From: Formosa haliotis
GTDB lineage: Bacteria; Bacteroidota; Bacteroidia; Flavobacteriales; Flavobacteriaceae
Reading direction: 5' to 3'
Assembly (NCBI RefSeq): GCF_001685485.1
Contig: NZ_BDEL01000001.1
Coordinates: forward strand, 3,283,501 to 3,347,500
Length of the DNA stretch: 64,000 nt
The position numbers and the translations under genes are program-made. Within the stretch, counting starts at the first letter, position 1; every line of letters begins with the position of its first letter. Under the pieces are notes generated by a model. It was not told the origin of the DNA. It was given only the letters and a program-made list of their open reading frames with translations, and did not search any database. Of this stretch, positions 55,783 through 64,000 are shown piece after piece.

Positions 55783-56382
55783 TTAGTGAGCGGAACCTCC
55801 CGAAACAGGCCCGATTGGCATAATAACTTTACCGTAAACTTCGTTTAAAAGCGTTGCTACACCTGTGTAAATTGCTGCCGCGCCACAGATTATACCCTCT
55901 ATTCCTGTAAATGTTTTTATTACCTTATTTCCTGTGTAATCCCCTAAAGCTAATAAGAAAAATAAAATGGCTAAGGTTGCAAACACAAACTGTAGAGCTT
56001 TATTAATTTTTAGAGTCCCTATAAAAAGTAGCGACGTGAAAATTCCCCACATAATTAAATACGCAATCATTGCGGTATTCGAAGTGCTCTCTATTAAATT
56101 TAATTTTGGCATTACAATGAGTCCTACTAGAGTTAACCAGAAAAAGCCGTAAGATATAAAAGCGGTCATCCCGAAACTGTTATTTTTTTTAGACTCTAAA
56201 ATACCAGCTATAATTTGAGCTAAACCACCATAAAAAATCCCCATAGCTAAAATCATAGAATTCATTTCGTAAAAACCGGCATTGTGTAGGTTTAATAAAA
56301 CGGTAGTCATACCAAAGGCTAAAAGTCCTAATGGACCAGGGTTTGCCGAGTTGTCTTTAATTAATACTGTTGATTGTTCCAT
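55783..56382 (-). CDS. satP: Acetate uptake transporter (GPR1/FUN34/SatP family)
   Basis: 199-residue inner-membrane protein with six helices. The family start NPGPLGLLAFGMTTVLLNLHNAGFY near 14-38 matches the NPAPLGL motif of acetate/succinate channels; the GGLAQIIAGILE segment is also typical. Probably takes up acetate or other short-chain acids. Standalone gene on the minus strand. Confidence 0.88.
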   Translation of the reverse strand: MEQSTVLIKDNSANPGPLGLLAFGMTTVLLNLHNAGFYEMNSMILAMGIFYGGLAQIIAGILESKKNNSFGMTAFISYGFFWLTLVGLIVMPKLNLIESTSNTAMIAYLIMWGIFTSLLFIGTLKINKALQFVFATLAILFFLLALGDYTGNKVIKTFTGIEGIICGAAAIYTGVATLLNEVYGKVIMPIGPVSGGSAH

Positions 56383-56597
56383 CTATTTATGTTATGTTAA
56401 ACTATTAAAATTCTTTATGAGGTTTACAGGCTTAATTTTTTATAATGATCCCTTTTAAATTACCTTTGATAAAGGAGGTTATTCCGTTAAAAATTACGCT
56501 TGTAAAAAGTGCGGCAAAAATAGGCAATTTTAGCATATACTCTCGTGGTTTTTAGCTTTTTCTGTTTAAAAAATAATAACTTAAATGTTTAAGTAAT

Positions 56598-57362
56598 TTG
56601 ATTAAAAATATTAGTGTATTAGGTTGTGGTTGGTTAGGGCTGCCATTGGCAGAAATATTGGTAGACCAAGGCTATTTGGTTAAAGGGTCTACAACACAAA
56701 CGGACAAGCTAAAAGTGCTAGAAGCCGAAGGTATAGCTCCGTTTTTAATTGATATTAATCACGGTGCGATAGCGTCAACATTTTTGGATTCCGAAGTAGT
56801 AATCATTTTAATAACGTCTAAAGATTTGGATAGCTTTACACGGTTAATCCAGGAGATAGAGGCGTCTGCCATTAAGCATGTTATTTTTGTAAGTTCCACT
56901 TCGGTTTACCCTAACACCAACGGGATAGTTACAGAGACGAGTGAAACCAAATCTAGTCCGTTGTTAGATATCGAAAATGCATTCCGAAGTAACACGCATT
57001 TTAGTACAACTATAATCCGTTTTGGAGGGCTTTTTGGCTACCAAAGAAAACCGGGTAATTTTATTCGTGCCCGTAATATTATTCCCAATCCCGAGGGGTT
57101 TGTAAATCTGATTCATCAAGACGATTGTGTGTCTATTCTTACAGCAATAATAAGGCAAAATGTTTGGGGAGAAATCTTTAATGCCTGTGCCGATTCTCAC
57201 CCAAAACGAGCCGATTTCTACACAAAAGAAATGGCAAAAGTAGAGCGATTTCATCCTGTCTTGGATCCTTCAACTAAAAACGAATATAAAATCGTAAGTC
57301 CGAAGAAACTTATAGATCGATTAAATTTTCAGTTTAAATATTCAGATTTAATGGCGTATTAA
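56598..57362 (+). CDS. NAD(P)-binding SDR-like protein (YeeZ-type)
   Basis: 254 residues from a TTG start at 56598 (the nearby ATG is out of frame). Rossmann start NISVLGCGWLGLPLAEILVDQGYLVKGSTT, then VIFVSSTSVYP, IRFGGLFGYQRKPGNF and LIHQDDCVSIL, matching atypical extended SDR proteins such as E. coli YeeZ. Substrate unknown. Not obviously linked to neighbours. Confidence 0.8.
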   Translation: MIKNISVLGCGWLGLPLAEILVDQGYLVKGSTTQTDKLKVLEAEGIAPFLIDINHGAIASTFLDSEVVIILITSKDLDSFTRLIQEIEASAIKHVIFVSSTSVYPNTNGIVTETSETKSSPLLDIENAFRSNTHFSTTIIRFGGLFGYQRKPGNFIRARNIIPNPEGFVNLIHQDDCVSILTAIIRQNVWGEIFNACADSHPKRADFYTKEMAKVERFHPVLDPSTKNEYKIVSPKKLIDRLNFQFKYSDLMAY

Positions 57363-57480
57363 ATCTCGTTAAAAGGTCTGAAATTTAACACTAGGTTTAA
57401 AAAAGACTAAAATATCTGCTTACAAAACACGCACTAACAGTAGGATTTACGAATTAAATAAATAATAATCATCTATTTAC

Positions 57481-57512
57481 TTGACAACGCCTATCTGCAG
57501 ATTGTATATTTG
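57481..57512 (+). promoter_or_regulatory. Candidate queA promoter
   Basis: TTG (57481-57483), 21 bases, TATATTTG (57505-57512), a full TAnnTTTG match, 74 bases before the queA start codon. Confidence 0.5.
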
Positions 57513-57586
57513 CGGCTTGCTTACAACATTTTTGTGAAATTAGAGTAGTCTAATTCGCATAATATTTCAAAACAAAATATCATAAA

Positions 57587-58636
57587 ATGAAATTATCACA
57601 CTTTAATTTTAATCTACCTGAAGAATTATTAGCCGAAGACCCATCAGAAAACAGAGATGAGTCGCGCTTAATGGTTTTAGATAGAAAAAATCAAACTATT
57701 GAACACAGACAGTTTAAAGATATCATCGATTATTTTGATGAAGATGACGTGATGATTCTTAATGATACTAAAGTATTTCCTGCGCGTTTATTCGGAAATA
57801 AAGAAAAAACTGGCGCACGTATTGAAGTGTTTTTATTAAGAGAATTAAACGAAGAGCAACGCCTTTGGGACGTTTTAGTTGATCCAGCGCGTAAAATTAG
57901 AATTGGAAATAAATTATATTTTGGAGACGACGATACCTTAGTAGCCGAAGTTATAGATAACACGACTTCTAGAGGACGTACCTTACGTTTCTTATACGAT
58001 GGGTCGTATACAGAGTTTAGAAATAAACTTAAAATATTAGGAGAAACACCACTACCAAAATATATTAAAAGAGAAGTTAAGGCAGAAGATGAAGAACGTT
58101 ACCAAACCATTTATGCTAAGCATGAAGGAGCCGTTGCAGCGCCAACAGCAGGTTTACACTTCTCTAAACACTTATTAAAACGTTTAGAAATTAAAGGTGT
58201 TAAATTTGCCGATGTTACCTTACATGTAGGTTTAGGAACTTTTAACCCAGTAGAGGTAGAAGATTTATCGAAGCATAAAATGGATAGCGAAGAAGCTATT
58301 ATTGATGCTAAAGCGGTAGATATTATTAATACAGGAATTAAAGATAAGCGTCGTGTTTGTGCGGTAGGTACAACATCTATGCGTGCTATTGAAAGTTCAG
58401 TGTCTTCGCATGGTACTTTAAATGAATTTAATGGTTGGACAAATAAATTTATTTTCCCTCCTTACGATTTTAGTATCGCGAATTGTATGATTACTAACTT
58501 CCATACGCCAAAATCGACTTTATTAATGATGGTTTCTGCATTTGCTGGTCACGATTTTCTTAAAAAAGCGTACGACGAAGCGGTTAAAGAAGGATACAAA
58601 TTTTATAGCTATGGTGATGCCATGTTAATTATATAA
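57587..58636 (+). CDS. queA: S-adenosylmethionine:tRNA ribosyltransferase-isomerase
   Basis: Builds epoxyqueuosine on tRNA from SAM. 349 residues: [90 protein letters not shown] are diagnostic. Begins with ATG after a good promoter; ends before a clean terminator, so it is monocistronic. Confidence 0.95.
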   Translation: MKLSHFNFNLPEELLAEDPSENRDESRLMVLDRKNQTIEHRQFKDIIDYFDEDDVMILNDTKVFPARLFGNKEKTGARIEVFLLRELNEEQRLWDVLVDPARKIRIGNKLYFGDDDTLVAEVIDNTTSRGRTLRFLYDGSYTEFRNKLKILGETPLPKYIKREVKAEDEERYQTIYAKHEGAVAAPTAGLHFSKHLLKRLEIKGVKFADVTLHVGLGTFNPVEVEDLSKHKMDSEEAIIDAKAVDIINTGIKDKRRVCAVGTTSMRAIESSVSSHGTLNEFNGWTNKFIFPPYDFSIANCMITNFHTPKSTLLMMVSAFAGHDFLKKAYDEAVKEGYKFYSYGDAMLII

Positions 58637-58658
58637 GTTATAAAAACCATATACATTT

Positions 58659-58686
58659 AAAAGCCTTGTTCGTCAAGGCTTTTTTT
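58659..58686 (+). terminator. Intrinsic terminator after queA
   Basis: 10-bp stem AAAAGCCTTG (58659-58668) with CAAGGCTTTT (58674-58683), loop TTCGT, followed by more T. Confidence 0.92.
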
Positions 58687-58750
58687 ATAGATTTAAGAGT
58701 CAAGGATTAGTACATAAAGCTAATTACATTTTAATTACTTTTGCAGTATT

Positions 58751-59791
58751 ATGGCAAACAAGAAAAAGGACGTTCGGGCATTAACTAAAGATCAACTTCG
58801 AGACTTTTTTGTATCGCAAGGCGATCAAGCGTTTCGTGGAAATCAGGTTTACGAATGGTTATGGAGTAAAGGAGCTCATCAATTTACAGACATGACCAAT
58901 CTCTCTAAAGAGACCCGACAAATGTTAGAAGATAACTTTGTAATAAACCATATTAAAGTCGACACCATGCAGCGCAGTAGTGATGGTACTGTTAAAAATG
59001 CGGTACAATTGCATGACGGTTTGGTGGTCGAGTCGGTTTTAATTCCAACAAAAAGCAGAACAACCGCCTGTGTTTCTAGTCAGGTAGGCTGTAGTTTAGA
59101 TTGTAGATTTTGCGCAACTTCACGTTTAAAACGTATGCGTAATTTAAATCCAGACGAGATTTACGACCAGGTGGTAGCTATAGATAATGAAAGTCGATTA
59201 TATTACGACAGACCTCTAAGTAATATCGTTTTTATGGGGATGGGCGAACCACTTATGAACTATAACAACGTTATTAAAGCCATAGATAAAATTACCGATG
59301 TTGAAGGTTTAGGCATGTCGCCAAGACGTATTACGGTATCGACCTCTGGTGTGCCTAAAATGATACGAAAAATGGCCGACGACGCCGTGAAATTTAAACT
59401 GGCCGTATCCTTGCACTCGGCAATCGATGAGGTGCGTACTTCAATTATGCCATTTAATGAAACCTTTCCTTTAGCCGATTTAAGAAGTGCTTTAGAATAT
59501 TGGTTTAGTAAAACAAAAAGTAGAATTACCTACGAATATGTGGTATGGAAAGGTATAAACGATAAACGAAAGGATGTTGAGGCTTTGGTTCAGTTTTGCA
59601 AATTTGCACCAAGTAAAGTCAATTTAATTGAATATAATCCTATCGACGATGGCGAGTTTCAACAAGCGCCAGATGAAGCCATAGACATGTACGTAAAAGT
59701 ACTTGAAGCCAATAACATTACAGTCACTATAAGACGCTCTCGCGGGAAAGATATCGATGCTGCTTGCGGACAGCTTGCCAATAAAAGTTAG
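58751..59791 (+). CDS. rlmN: Dual-specificity RNA methyltransferase RlmN
   Basis: Radical-SAM enzyme that methylates C2 of A2503 in 23S rRNA and A37 in tRNA. 346 residues. The CX3CX2C cluster motif is CSLDCRFCATS; also GMGEPLMNYNN, GLGMSPRRITVSTSGV, the resolving-Cys region RGKDIDAACGQLA. TACTTTTG lies 8-15 bases before the ATG, so the mRNA leader must be very short. Confidence 0.95.
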   Translation: MANKKKDVRALTKDQLRDFFVSQGDQAFRGNQVYEWLWSKGAHQFTDMTNLSKETRQMLEDNFVINHIKVDTMQRSSDGTVKNAVQLHDGLVVESVLIPTKSRTTACVSSQVGCSLDCRFCATSRLKRMRNLNPDEIYDQVVAIDNESRLYYDRPLSNIVFMGMGEPLMNYNNVIKAIDKITDVEGLGMSPRRITVSTSGVPKMIRKMADDAVKFKLAVSLHSAIDEVRTSIMPFNETFPLADLRSALEYWFSKTKSRITYEYVVWKGINDKRKDVEALVQFCKFAPSKVNLIEYNPIDDGEFQQAPDEAIDMYVKVLEANNITVTIRRSRGKDIDAACGQLANKS

Positions 59792-59836
59792 TTCCTGCAT
59801 TAACAGAATAATTAAAAGTATTTAAAACAAATTAGT

Positions 59837-60787
59837 ATGACGTATCCTTGGGGACATGACAAACGGTATAACGATTACAGTTCGTATATAAAAACCGTAT
59901 TCAAAGAGCGCGTACAAAAGGTGTCTGTAGATGCGGGTTTTTCTTGTCCCAATCGCGATGGAAGTAAAGGATTTGGCGGATGCACGTTTTGTAATAATTC
60001 TACTTTTAATCCGGCCTATTGTAGCGACGGAAATTCTATAACCAGCCAGATAGATACCGGTATTGGTTTTTTTGCCGAGAAATATAAAACACAAAAATAC
60101 TTAGCTTATTTTCAAGCTTACAGTAATACTTACGAAAGTTTAGATGTACTTAAAAAGCGATACGAAGAAGCCTTAGCTCACCCAAAGGTTATTGGCTTGG
60201 TTATTGGTACACGACCAGACTGTATAAGCGACGAACTTTTGGCGTATTTGTCTACCTTAAGTAAGCAGTATTATGTGACTATAGAGTATGGGATTGAGTC
60301 TACAAACAATACCACGCTTTTAGATATTAATCGTGGTCATGACTATCAAACGGGAGTAGAAGCTATAATGAAAACGCATGCTGCAGGTATTCATGTTGGA
60401 GCGCATTTAATTTTAGGACTTCCTGGTGAGCAAAACGCAGATATTTTAAATCATGCTAAAGAAATGTCTAAATTACCATTAAATTTCTTGAAACTGCACC
60501 AATTACAATTGGTAAAAGGATCGATTATGGGAGAGCGCTATTTAAAAGGTTTAGAAGATATTAATTTATACACGGCAGAAGATTATATAGAATTGGCTAT
60601 AGATTTTATTGAAGTACTCAACCCTAATATTGTTTTAGAGCGCTTTGTTAGTCAGTCGCCAAAAGAATTTTTAATTGCACCTAAATGGAATTTAAAGAAT
60701 TTTGAATTTGTAGACAAAGTAAATAAGCGATTAAAAGAACGCGATACTTGGCAAGGTAAATTGTATAAAGTAGCATTGGAAAGTTGA
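59837..60787 (+). CDS. TIGR01212-family radical SAM protein (YhcC-like)
   Basis: 316 residues. The radical SAM region shows CPNRDGSKGFGGCTFCNNSTFNP (cysteines spaced CX14CX2C-like, as in YhcC), YFQAYSNTYESLDVLKKRYEEAL, VIGTRPDCISDE, YGIESTNNTTL and GAHLILGLPGE. Homologous to elongator-protein-3-like radical SAM domains. Reaction not established. Co-directional with rlmN 45 bases upstream. Confidence 0.9.
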   Translation: MTYPWGHDKRYNDYSSYIKTVFKERVQKVSVDAGFSCPNRDGSKGFGGCTFCNNSTFNPAYCSDGNSITSQIDTGIGFFAEKYKTQKYLAYFQAYSNTYESLDVLKKRYEEALAHPKVIGLVIGTRPDCISDELLAYLSTLSKQYYVTIEYGIESTNNTTLLDINRGHDYQTGVEAIMKTHAAGIHVGAHLILGLPGEQNADILNHAKEMSKLPLNFLKLHQLQLVKGSIMGERYLKGLEDINLYTAEDYIELAIDFIEVLNPNIVLERFVSQSPKEFLIAPKWNLKNFEFVDKVNKRLKERDTWQGKLYKVALES

Positions 60788-60879
60788 TTTACAGTTTTTT
60801 GTTTCAGACGACTCTAAAAATAGTTTATAACGCACTTTTTTATTAGGTTTGTATTGCTAATAACTCCTAAGAATTCTAG

Positions 60880-61857
60880 TTGAAAATTGTAGAACAAATA
60901 AAGCAGCCTATTGCTTACGAAATGGAACTTTTTGAACAAAAGTTCTTGCTTTCAATGTCTTCTAAAGTAGCGCTACTTAATAGGATTACTCATTATATAG
61001 TTAACAGAAAAGGAAAACAAATGCGACCTATGTTCGTGTTTTTGGTTTCTAAAATGGTGTCTAACGGCGAGGTTAGCGAACGTACGTATCGCGGTGCTTC
61101 TGTAATCGAATTAATACATACCGCCACCTTAGTGCACGATGATGTGGTCGATGATAGTAACAGACGTCGTGGATTTTTCTCTATAAATGCCCTTTGGAAA
61201 AATAAAATTGCCGTGCTTGTGGGCGATTATTTATTATCTAAAGGCTTGTTATTGTCTATAGATAATAATGATTTCGATTTGCTTAAAATAATCTCAATCG
61301 CTGTGCGTGAGATGAGTGAAGGCGAATTGCTTCAAATTGAAAAAGCACGTCAGTTAGATATTACCGAAACCGTTTATTACGAAATTATCCGTCAAAAAAC
61401 AGCAACTTTAATTGCAGCCTGTTGTAGCTTAGGAGCTGCTTCTGTAAAACCTGGATCTACACATGTAGAAACCATGCGTAAATTTGGAGAACTAATCGGG
61501 ATGGCCTTTCAAATTAAAGATGATTTATTCGACTACGGGCAGGAAAAAATAGGAAAGCCTACCGGTATCGATATTAAAGAGCAAAAAATGACACTTCCCC
61601 TAATTCATGTGCTCAATAAAGTCTCTAAAAAAGAGAACAAATGGTTAATTAATTCTATTAAAAACCATAATAAAGATGCTAAGCGCGTTAAAGAAGTTAT
61701 TGCATTTGTAAAGGATCAAGGCGGCTTAGACTATGCCGTAACAAAAATGAAAGGATTCCAAGAGGAGGCTTTAAAAATGTTAGAACCTTATCCGGAATCT
61801 GAGTACAAATCATCATTAATTTTAATGGTGAATTATGTTATAGACAGAAAAAAATAA
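60880..61857 (+). CDS. ispB: Polyprenyl diphosphate synthase (trans-type)
   Basis: 325 residues from a TTG start at 60880. Makes the long isoprenoid chain for menaquinone. First Asp-rich motif LVHDDVVDDSNRRRG, second motif IKDDLFDYGQEKIGKPTGID, and RKGKQMRPMFVFLVSKM. Chain length cannot be read off; heptaprenyl or hexaprenyl is likely in a menaquinone-using bacterium. No other quinone genes are adjacent. Confidence 0.9.
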   Translation: MKIVEQIKQPIAYEMELFEQKFLLSMSSKVALLNRITHYIVNRKGKQMRPMFVFLVSKMVSNGEVSERTYRGASVIELIHTATLVHDDVVDDSNRRRGFFSINALWKNKIAVLVGDYLLSKGLLLSIDNNDFDLLKIISIAVREMSEGELLQIEKARQLDITETVYYEIIRQKTATLIAACCSLGAASVKPGSTHVETMRKFGELIGMAFQIKDDLFDYGQEKIGKPTGIDIKEQKMTLPLIHVLNKVSKKENKWLINSIKNHNKDAKRVKEVIAFVKDQGGLDYAVTKMKGFQEEALKMLEPYPESEYKSSLILMVNYVIDRKK

Positions 61858-61911
61858 AACCTTCAGGCAACCTTTCGCGTCATTTTTTCGTCTTTATAAA
61901 TAGAAGACCAA

Positions 61912-62486
61912 ATGAAATCGTTTTTGAAAGTTATTCAGTTGCATAAAAACCAAAATCAGCTTATAAAAAAGCTATCCAAAACAATCGCGAAGCACAGCAA
62001 GCTTTGTTCGATTGGCATGCGCCTAAAATGCTAAGTGTTTGCAGGTATTACATTAAAGATGTTCAGCATGCAGAAGAGGCTATGTTAAATGGCTTTTTTA
62101 AGGTATTTACGCAACTACATACCTTTCAAGATACAGGTGCTTTCGAAGGGTGGATTCGACGTATTATGGTTCGTGAATCTATTTCGTTTTTAAGGCAAAA
62201 AAAGCTGCTTGTTTTTACGGAAGTAAATAGTGCCGTAGAAAATTATAATGCTGTTTATAGCGATGACCATTTTGATGTTGAAGATATTCAAAAGTGTATA
62301 GACGATTTACCCGAAGGCTATAAAATGGTATTTGTAATGTATGCTATTGAAGGGTATAAGCATAAAGAAATAGCCGAATTGCTAAACATTTCTGAAGGGA
62401 CTTCTAAATCGCAATTGTTTAAGGCAAAACAGTTGCTTCAACAGCAGTTAAATGCATTAAATTCCGATAATTATGGTGTCAAATAA
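61912..62486 (+). CDS. ECF-type RNA polymerase sigma factor, frameshifted near the 5' end
   Basis: Sigma-70 region 2 (LFDWHAPKMLSVCRYYIKDVQHAEEAMLNGFFKVF, FEGWIRRIMVRESISF) and region 4 (LPEGYKMVFVMYAIEGYKHKEIAELLNISEGTSKSQLFKAK). The ORF in this frame starts late, inside region 2 (about base 62004). An ATG at 61912 opens the other frame, giving MKSFLKVIQLHKNQNQLIKK and then out-of-frame. Adding one A to the A6 run at 61965-61970 yields KKAIQNNREAQQALFDWHAP and a 191-residue sigma factor of normal size. Its neighbour at 62473 overlaps it and is a probable anti-sigma protein. The break is a sequencing error or a slippage site. Confidence 0.85.
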
Positions 62487-63201
62487 TTTTGAAACTAAAA
62501 TAAAAGAAACCCTAGAGGAACGCCGCATTGAACCTTCGGTAAATGCCTGGGAGAAATTGCAGACAGATTTAGATGCGACTAAGCCAAAGCGCGGCTTAAA
62601 ATCATTTTGGGTAGTAGGCATAGCCGCCAGTGTAATTGGGGTGATGTTAATTAGTACTTGGATGTTTTATTCTGAACCTACATCTCAGACACCTCCGGTT
62701 ATTGTGGAGCAGCCTGCCGAAATTCCTCAAGAACAAGAAACTGATTCTAAACCAATCCATACCCTTGTAACCGATAGTAAAATAGATGAGTTTAAGCAAG
62801 AAGAACATAGCTTGGAAGAACAAAAAGGAAAGTCTACAGAAAAATCACATCTAATAAAGAATGCAGGAGGTATAGCTAAAAAGCCTTCAACTTCAGTACT
62901 TGTTAACACCGAAACAAAAGAAAAACCGTCAAATACAAATGAAGGCATGGTTGAAGAAACCCTACAAAACGGACTTGCTGAACATACGGTTACTGGCGAT
63001 TATATAGAAGATTTATTACTGCAAGCCGAACAGGATTTGGCTAAAAAACCTTCAGAAAGAATACAGCAAACCGTAGATTCTAAACAGCTTCTAGAACATG
63101 TAGAAAATGAAATAGAACACAGTTTCCGAGAAAAAGTGTTCGATGCGGTTAAATCGGGATTTGTAAAGGTTAAAACGGCAGTTGTAGAACGAAATCACTA
63201 A
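62473..63201 (+). CDS. Membrane protein, probable anti-sigma partner
   Basis: 242 residues with one membrane helix near 45-67 (FWVVGIAASVIGVMLISTWMFY). The N-terminus NNFETKIKETLEERRIEPSVNAWEKLQTDLD resembles cytoplasmic anti-sigma segments of Bacteroidota; the outer part is Glu/Lys-rich and low-complexity. It overlaps the sigma factor by 14 bases, the common arrangement for a sigma/anti-sigma pair. No zinc motif is visible, so the role is inferred. Confidence 0.7.
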   Translation: MVSNNFETKIKETLEERRIEPSVNAWEKLQTDLDATKPKRGLKSFWVVGIAASVIGVMLISTWMFYSEPTSQTPPVIVEQPAEIPQEQETDSKPIHTLVTDSKIDEFKQEEHSLEEQKGKSTEKSHLIKNAGGIAKKPSTSVLVNTETKEKPSNTNEGMVEETLQNGLAEHTVTGDYIEDLLLQAEQDLAKKPSERIQQTVDSKQLLEHVENEIEHSFREKVFDAVKSGFVKVKTAVVERNH

Positions 63202-63349
63202 AAGTTTTGAATTTAGTTTAAGTAAAAATTCTGTCCTATCTAGGAGAGACTGGTTAGCATTTAATAACGTAATCCGACACGAACAAGTGTTTGTCGAGAT
63301 GACTTAAATATATCATCAATTATAATCAATTAATCAAAAAACGAATAGT

Positions 63350-64000
63350 ATGAACACCATTACAAAAATTACAGTGGCCTTTATTTTGCTCCTTGTTTCA
63401 GAAGTAAGTATTGCACAAGAAACAGTGGTAAAAGATTCCTTGAATACCGAGGAAATTAAGATGTTAAAAGCCGAAAAAGAGGCTGTCCGGGCAGAAGAGA
63501 AAGAATTATTGCGTCAAGATGTTGAGGCGATAAATAATAAAATAGATGCCGGATATATTACTCAGGAAGAAGGGGAGATTTTAAAACAAAATGCTGCAAA
63601 AAAGCGTGCTTTAAATATTGCGAATCGCGAAACGATTATCGACAATAAAATAGATTTACTAAAACGCAACGACGAGTCTTATACTTTTGGTGAAGATGGA
63701 TTAATTACCATCCGTATAGGGAAGGGGATTGTAAGTGAATCGACTAACGAAGAGACCTCAATTCAAATAGGAGCTAGGGCCGAATATTCGCCCATCTACG
63801 ATAAGCGTACCACAAGCGATTTGGTTTTTGCTATCGGATTTAATAACGCGCTTATAGAAGGTGAAAGCTTAGGCGATTCTCCTTATAAACTTGGTGGATC
63901 TGGATTTGTAGAATTAGGTTGGGCCTGGAAAACTAGGGTTTTTGAAAACTCGAATGCACTGCGTTTAAAATATGGGGTGTCTATGCAATGGAATAAATTG
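63350..64000 (+). CDS. Exported protein, probably an outer-membrane barrel (partial)
   Basis: 217 codons from ATG 63350 to the right edge. Signal peptide NTITKITVAFILLLVSEVSIAQ, then a strongly charged helical region about 35-105 (EEIKMLKAEKEAVRAEEKELL; likely coiled coil), then beta-strand-like segments (GLITIRIGKGIVS, SIQIGARAEYSPIYDKR, KLGGSGFVELGWAWKTRVF). The far end is outside the window. It lies 148 bases after the anti-sigma-like gene and may be controlled by that sigma factor; this is inference. Confidence 0.8.
   Translation, partial: MNTITKITVAFILLLVSEVSIAQETVVKDSLNTEEIKMLKAEKEAVRAEEKELLRQDVEAINNKIDAGYITQEEGEILKQNAAKKRALNIANRETIIDNKIDLLKRNDESYTFGEDGLITIRIGKGIVSESTNEETSIQIGARAEYSPIYDKRTTSDLVFAIGFNNALIEGESLGDSPYKLGGSGFVELGWAWKTRVFENSNALRLKYGVSMQWNKL

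Overview
The window is a 64 kb piece of an AT-rich genome that I assign to Bacteroidota, most likely a marine member of the Flavobacteriaceae (Formosa/Bizionia/Algibacter-like; the genus is a guess). Reasons: a GldA gliding-motility ATPase, TTTG-N18-21-TAnnTTTG type promoters, weak or absent Shine-Dalgarno sequences, an ISAon1-family insertion sequence, DUF3857/transglutaminase proteins, a split MetH, a GH16/GH3/sodium-symporter glucan cluster and several family-typical lipoproteins. No rRNA, tRNA or CRISPR array was seen.

Layout. 1-3060 (minus): leucine genes leuA-leuC-leuD. 3209-4756: helical protein of unknown function. 4789-23489 (plus): a large sulfur and methionine block. A first SAM-I riboswitch precedes metY, a MetX/aspartate kinase/homoserine dehydrogenase region (with a one-base frameshift) and a second sulfhydrylase. 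An Rrf2 regulator, cysH, a siroheme sulfite reductase, siroheme methyltransferase, ferredoxin-NADP reductase, cysE and cysM follow. A second SAM-I riboswitch then precedes a two-piece metH (with a four-helix-bundle gene between the halves), a small unknown gene and metF. Together these cover sulfite formation and reduction to cysteine and homocysteine, and methionine synthesis. 23523-26444: envelope proteins. 26466-27362 (minus): gldA.

27467-31642 (plus): an aromatic amino-acid operon, pheA-aminotransferase-tyrA-DAHP synthase/chorismate mutase. It is preceded by a Phe/Tyr-rich leader peptide and an intrinsic terminator, which look like a transcription attenuator. 31638-42469: rsgA, dtd, two tandem DUF3857 genes (the first split by a 1426-bp IS with an 8-bp target duplication), a CapK-like ligase gene flanked by about 126-bp direct repeats, then a MazG-like gene and aroA. 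42500-48349 (minus): GH16, GH3 and a sodium/solute symporter, probably for a beta-glucan such as laminarin. 48634-56382: lipocalin, aquaporin, small membrane proteins, an ABC ATPase, an MFS transporter, a 2OG oxygenase, a zinc metallopeptidase and an acetate transporter. 56598-64000 (plus): an SDR-like protein, queA, rlmN, a radical SAM protein, a polyprenyl synthetase, a frameshifted ECF sigma factor with a probable anti-sigma partner, and a truncated outer-membrane-like gene.

The strongest observations are the pheA attenuator, the CapK cassette between long direct repeats, the four-helix-bundle gene within the split metH, the clean IS disruption, and two independent A6 homopolymer frameshifts, which may be sequencing errors or slippage sites.
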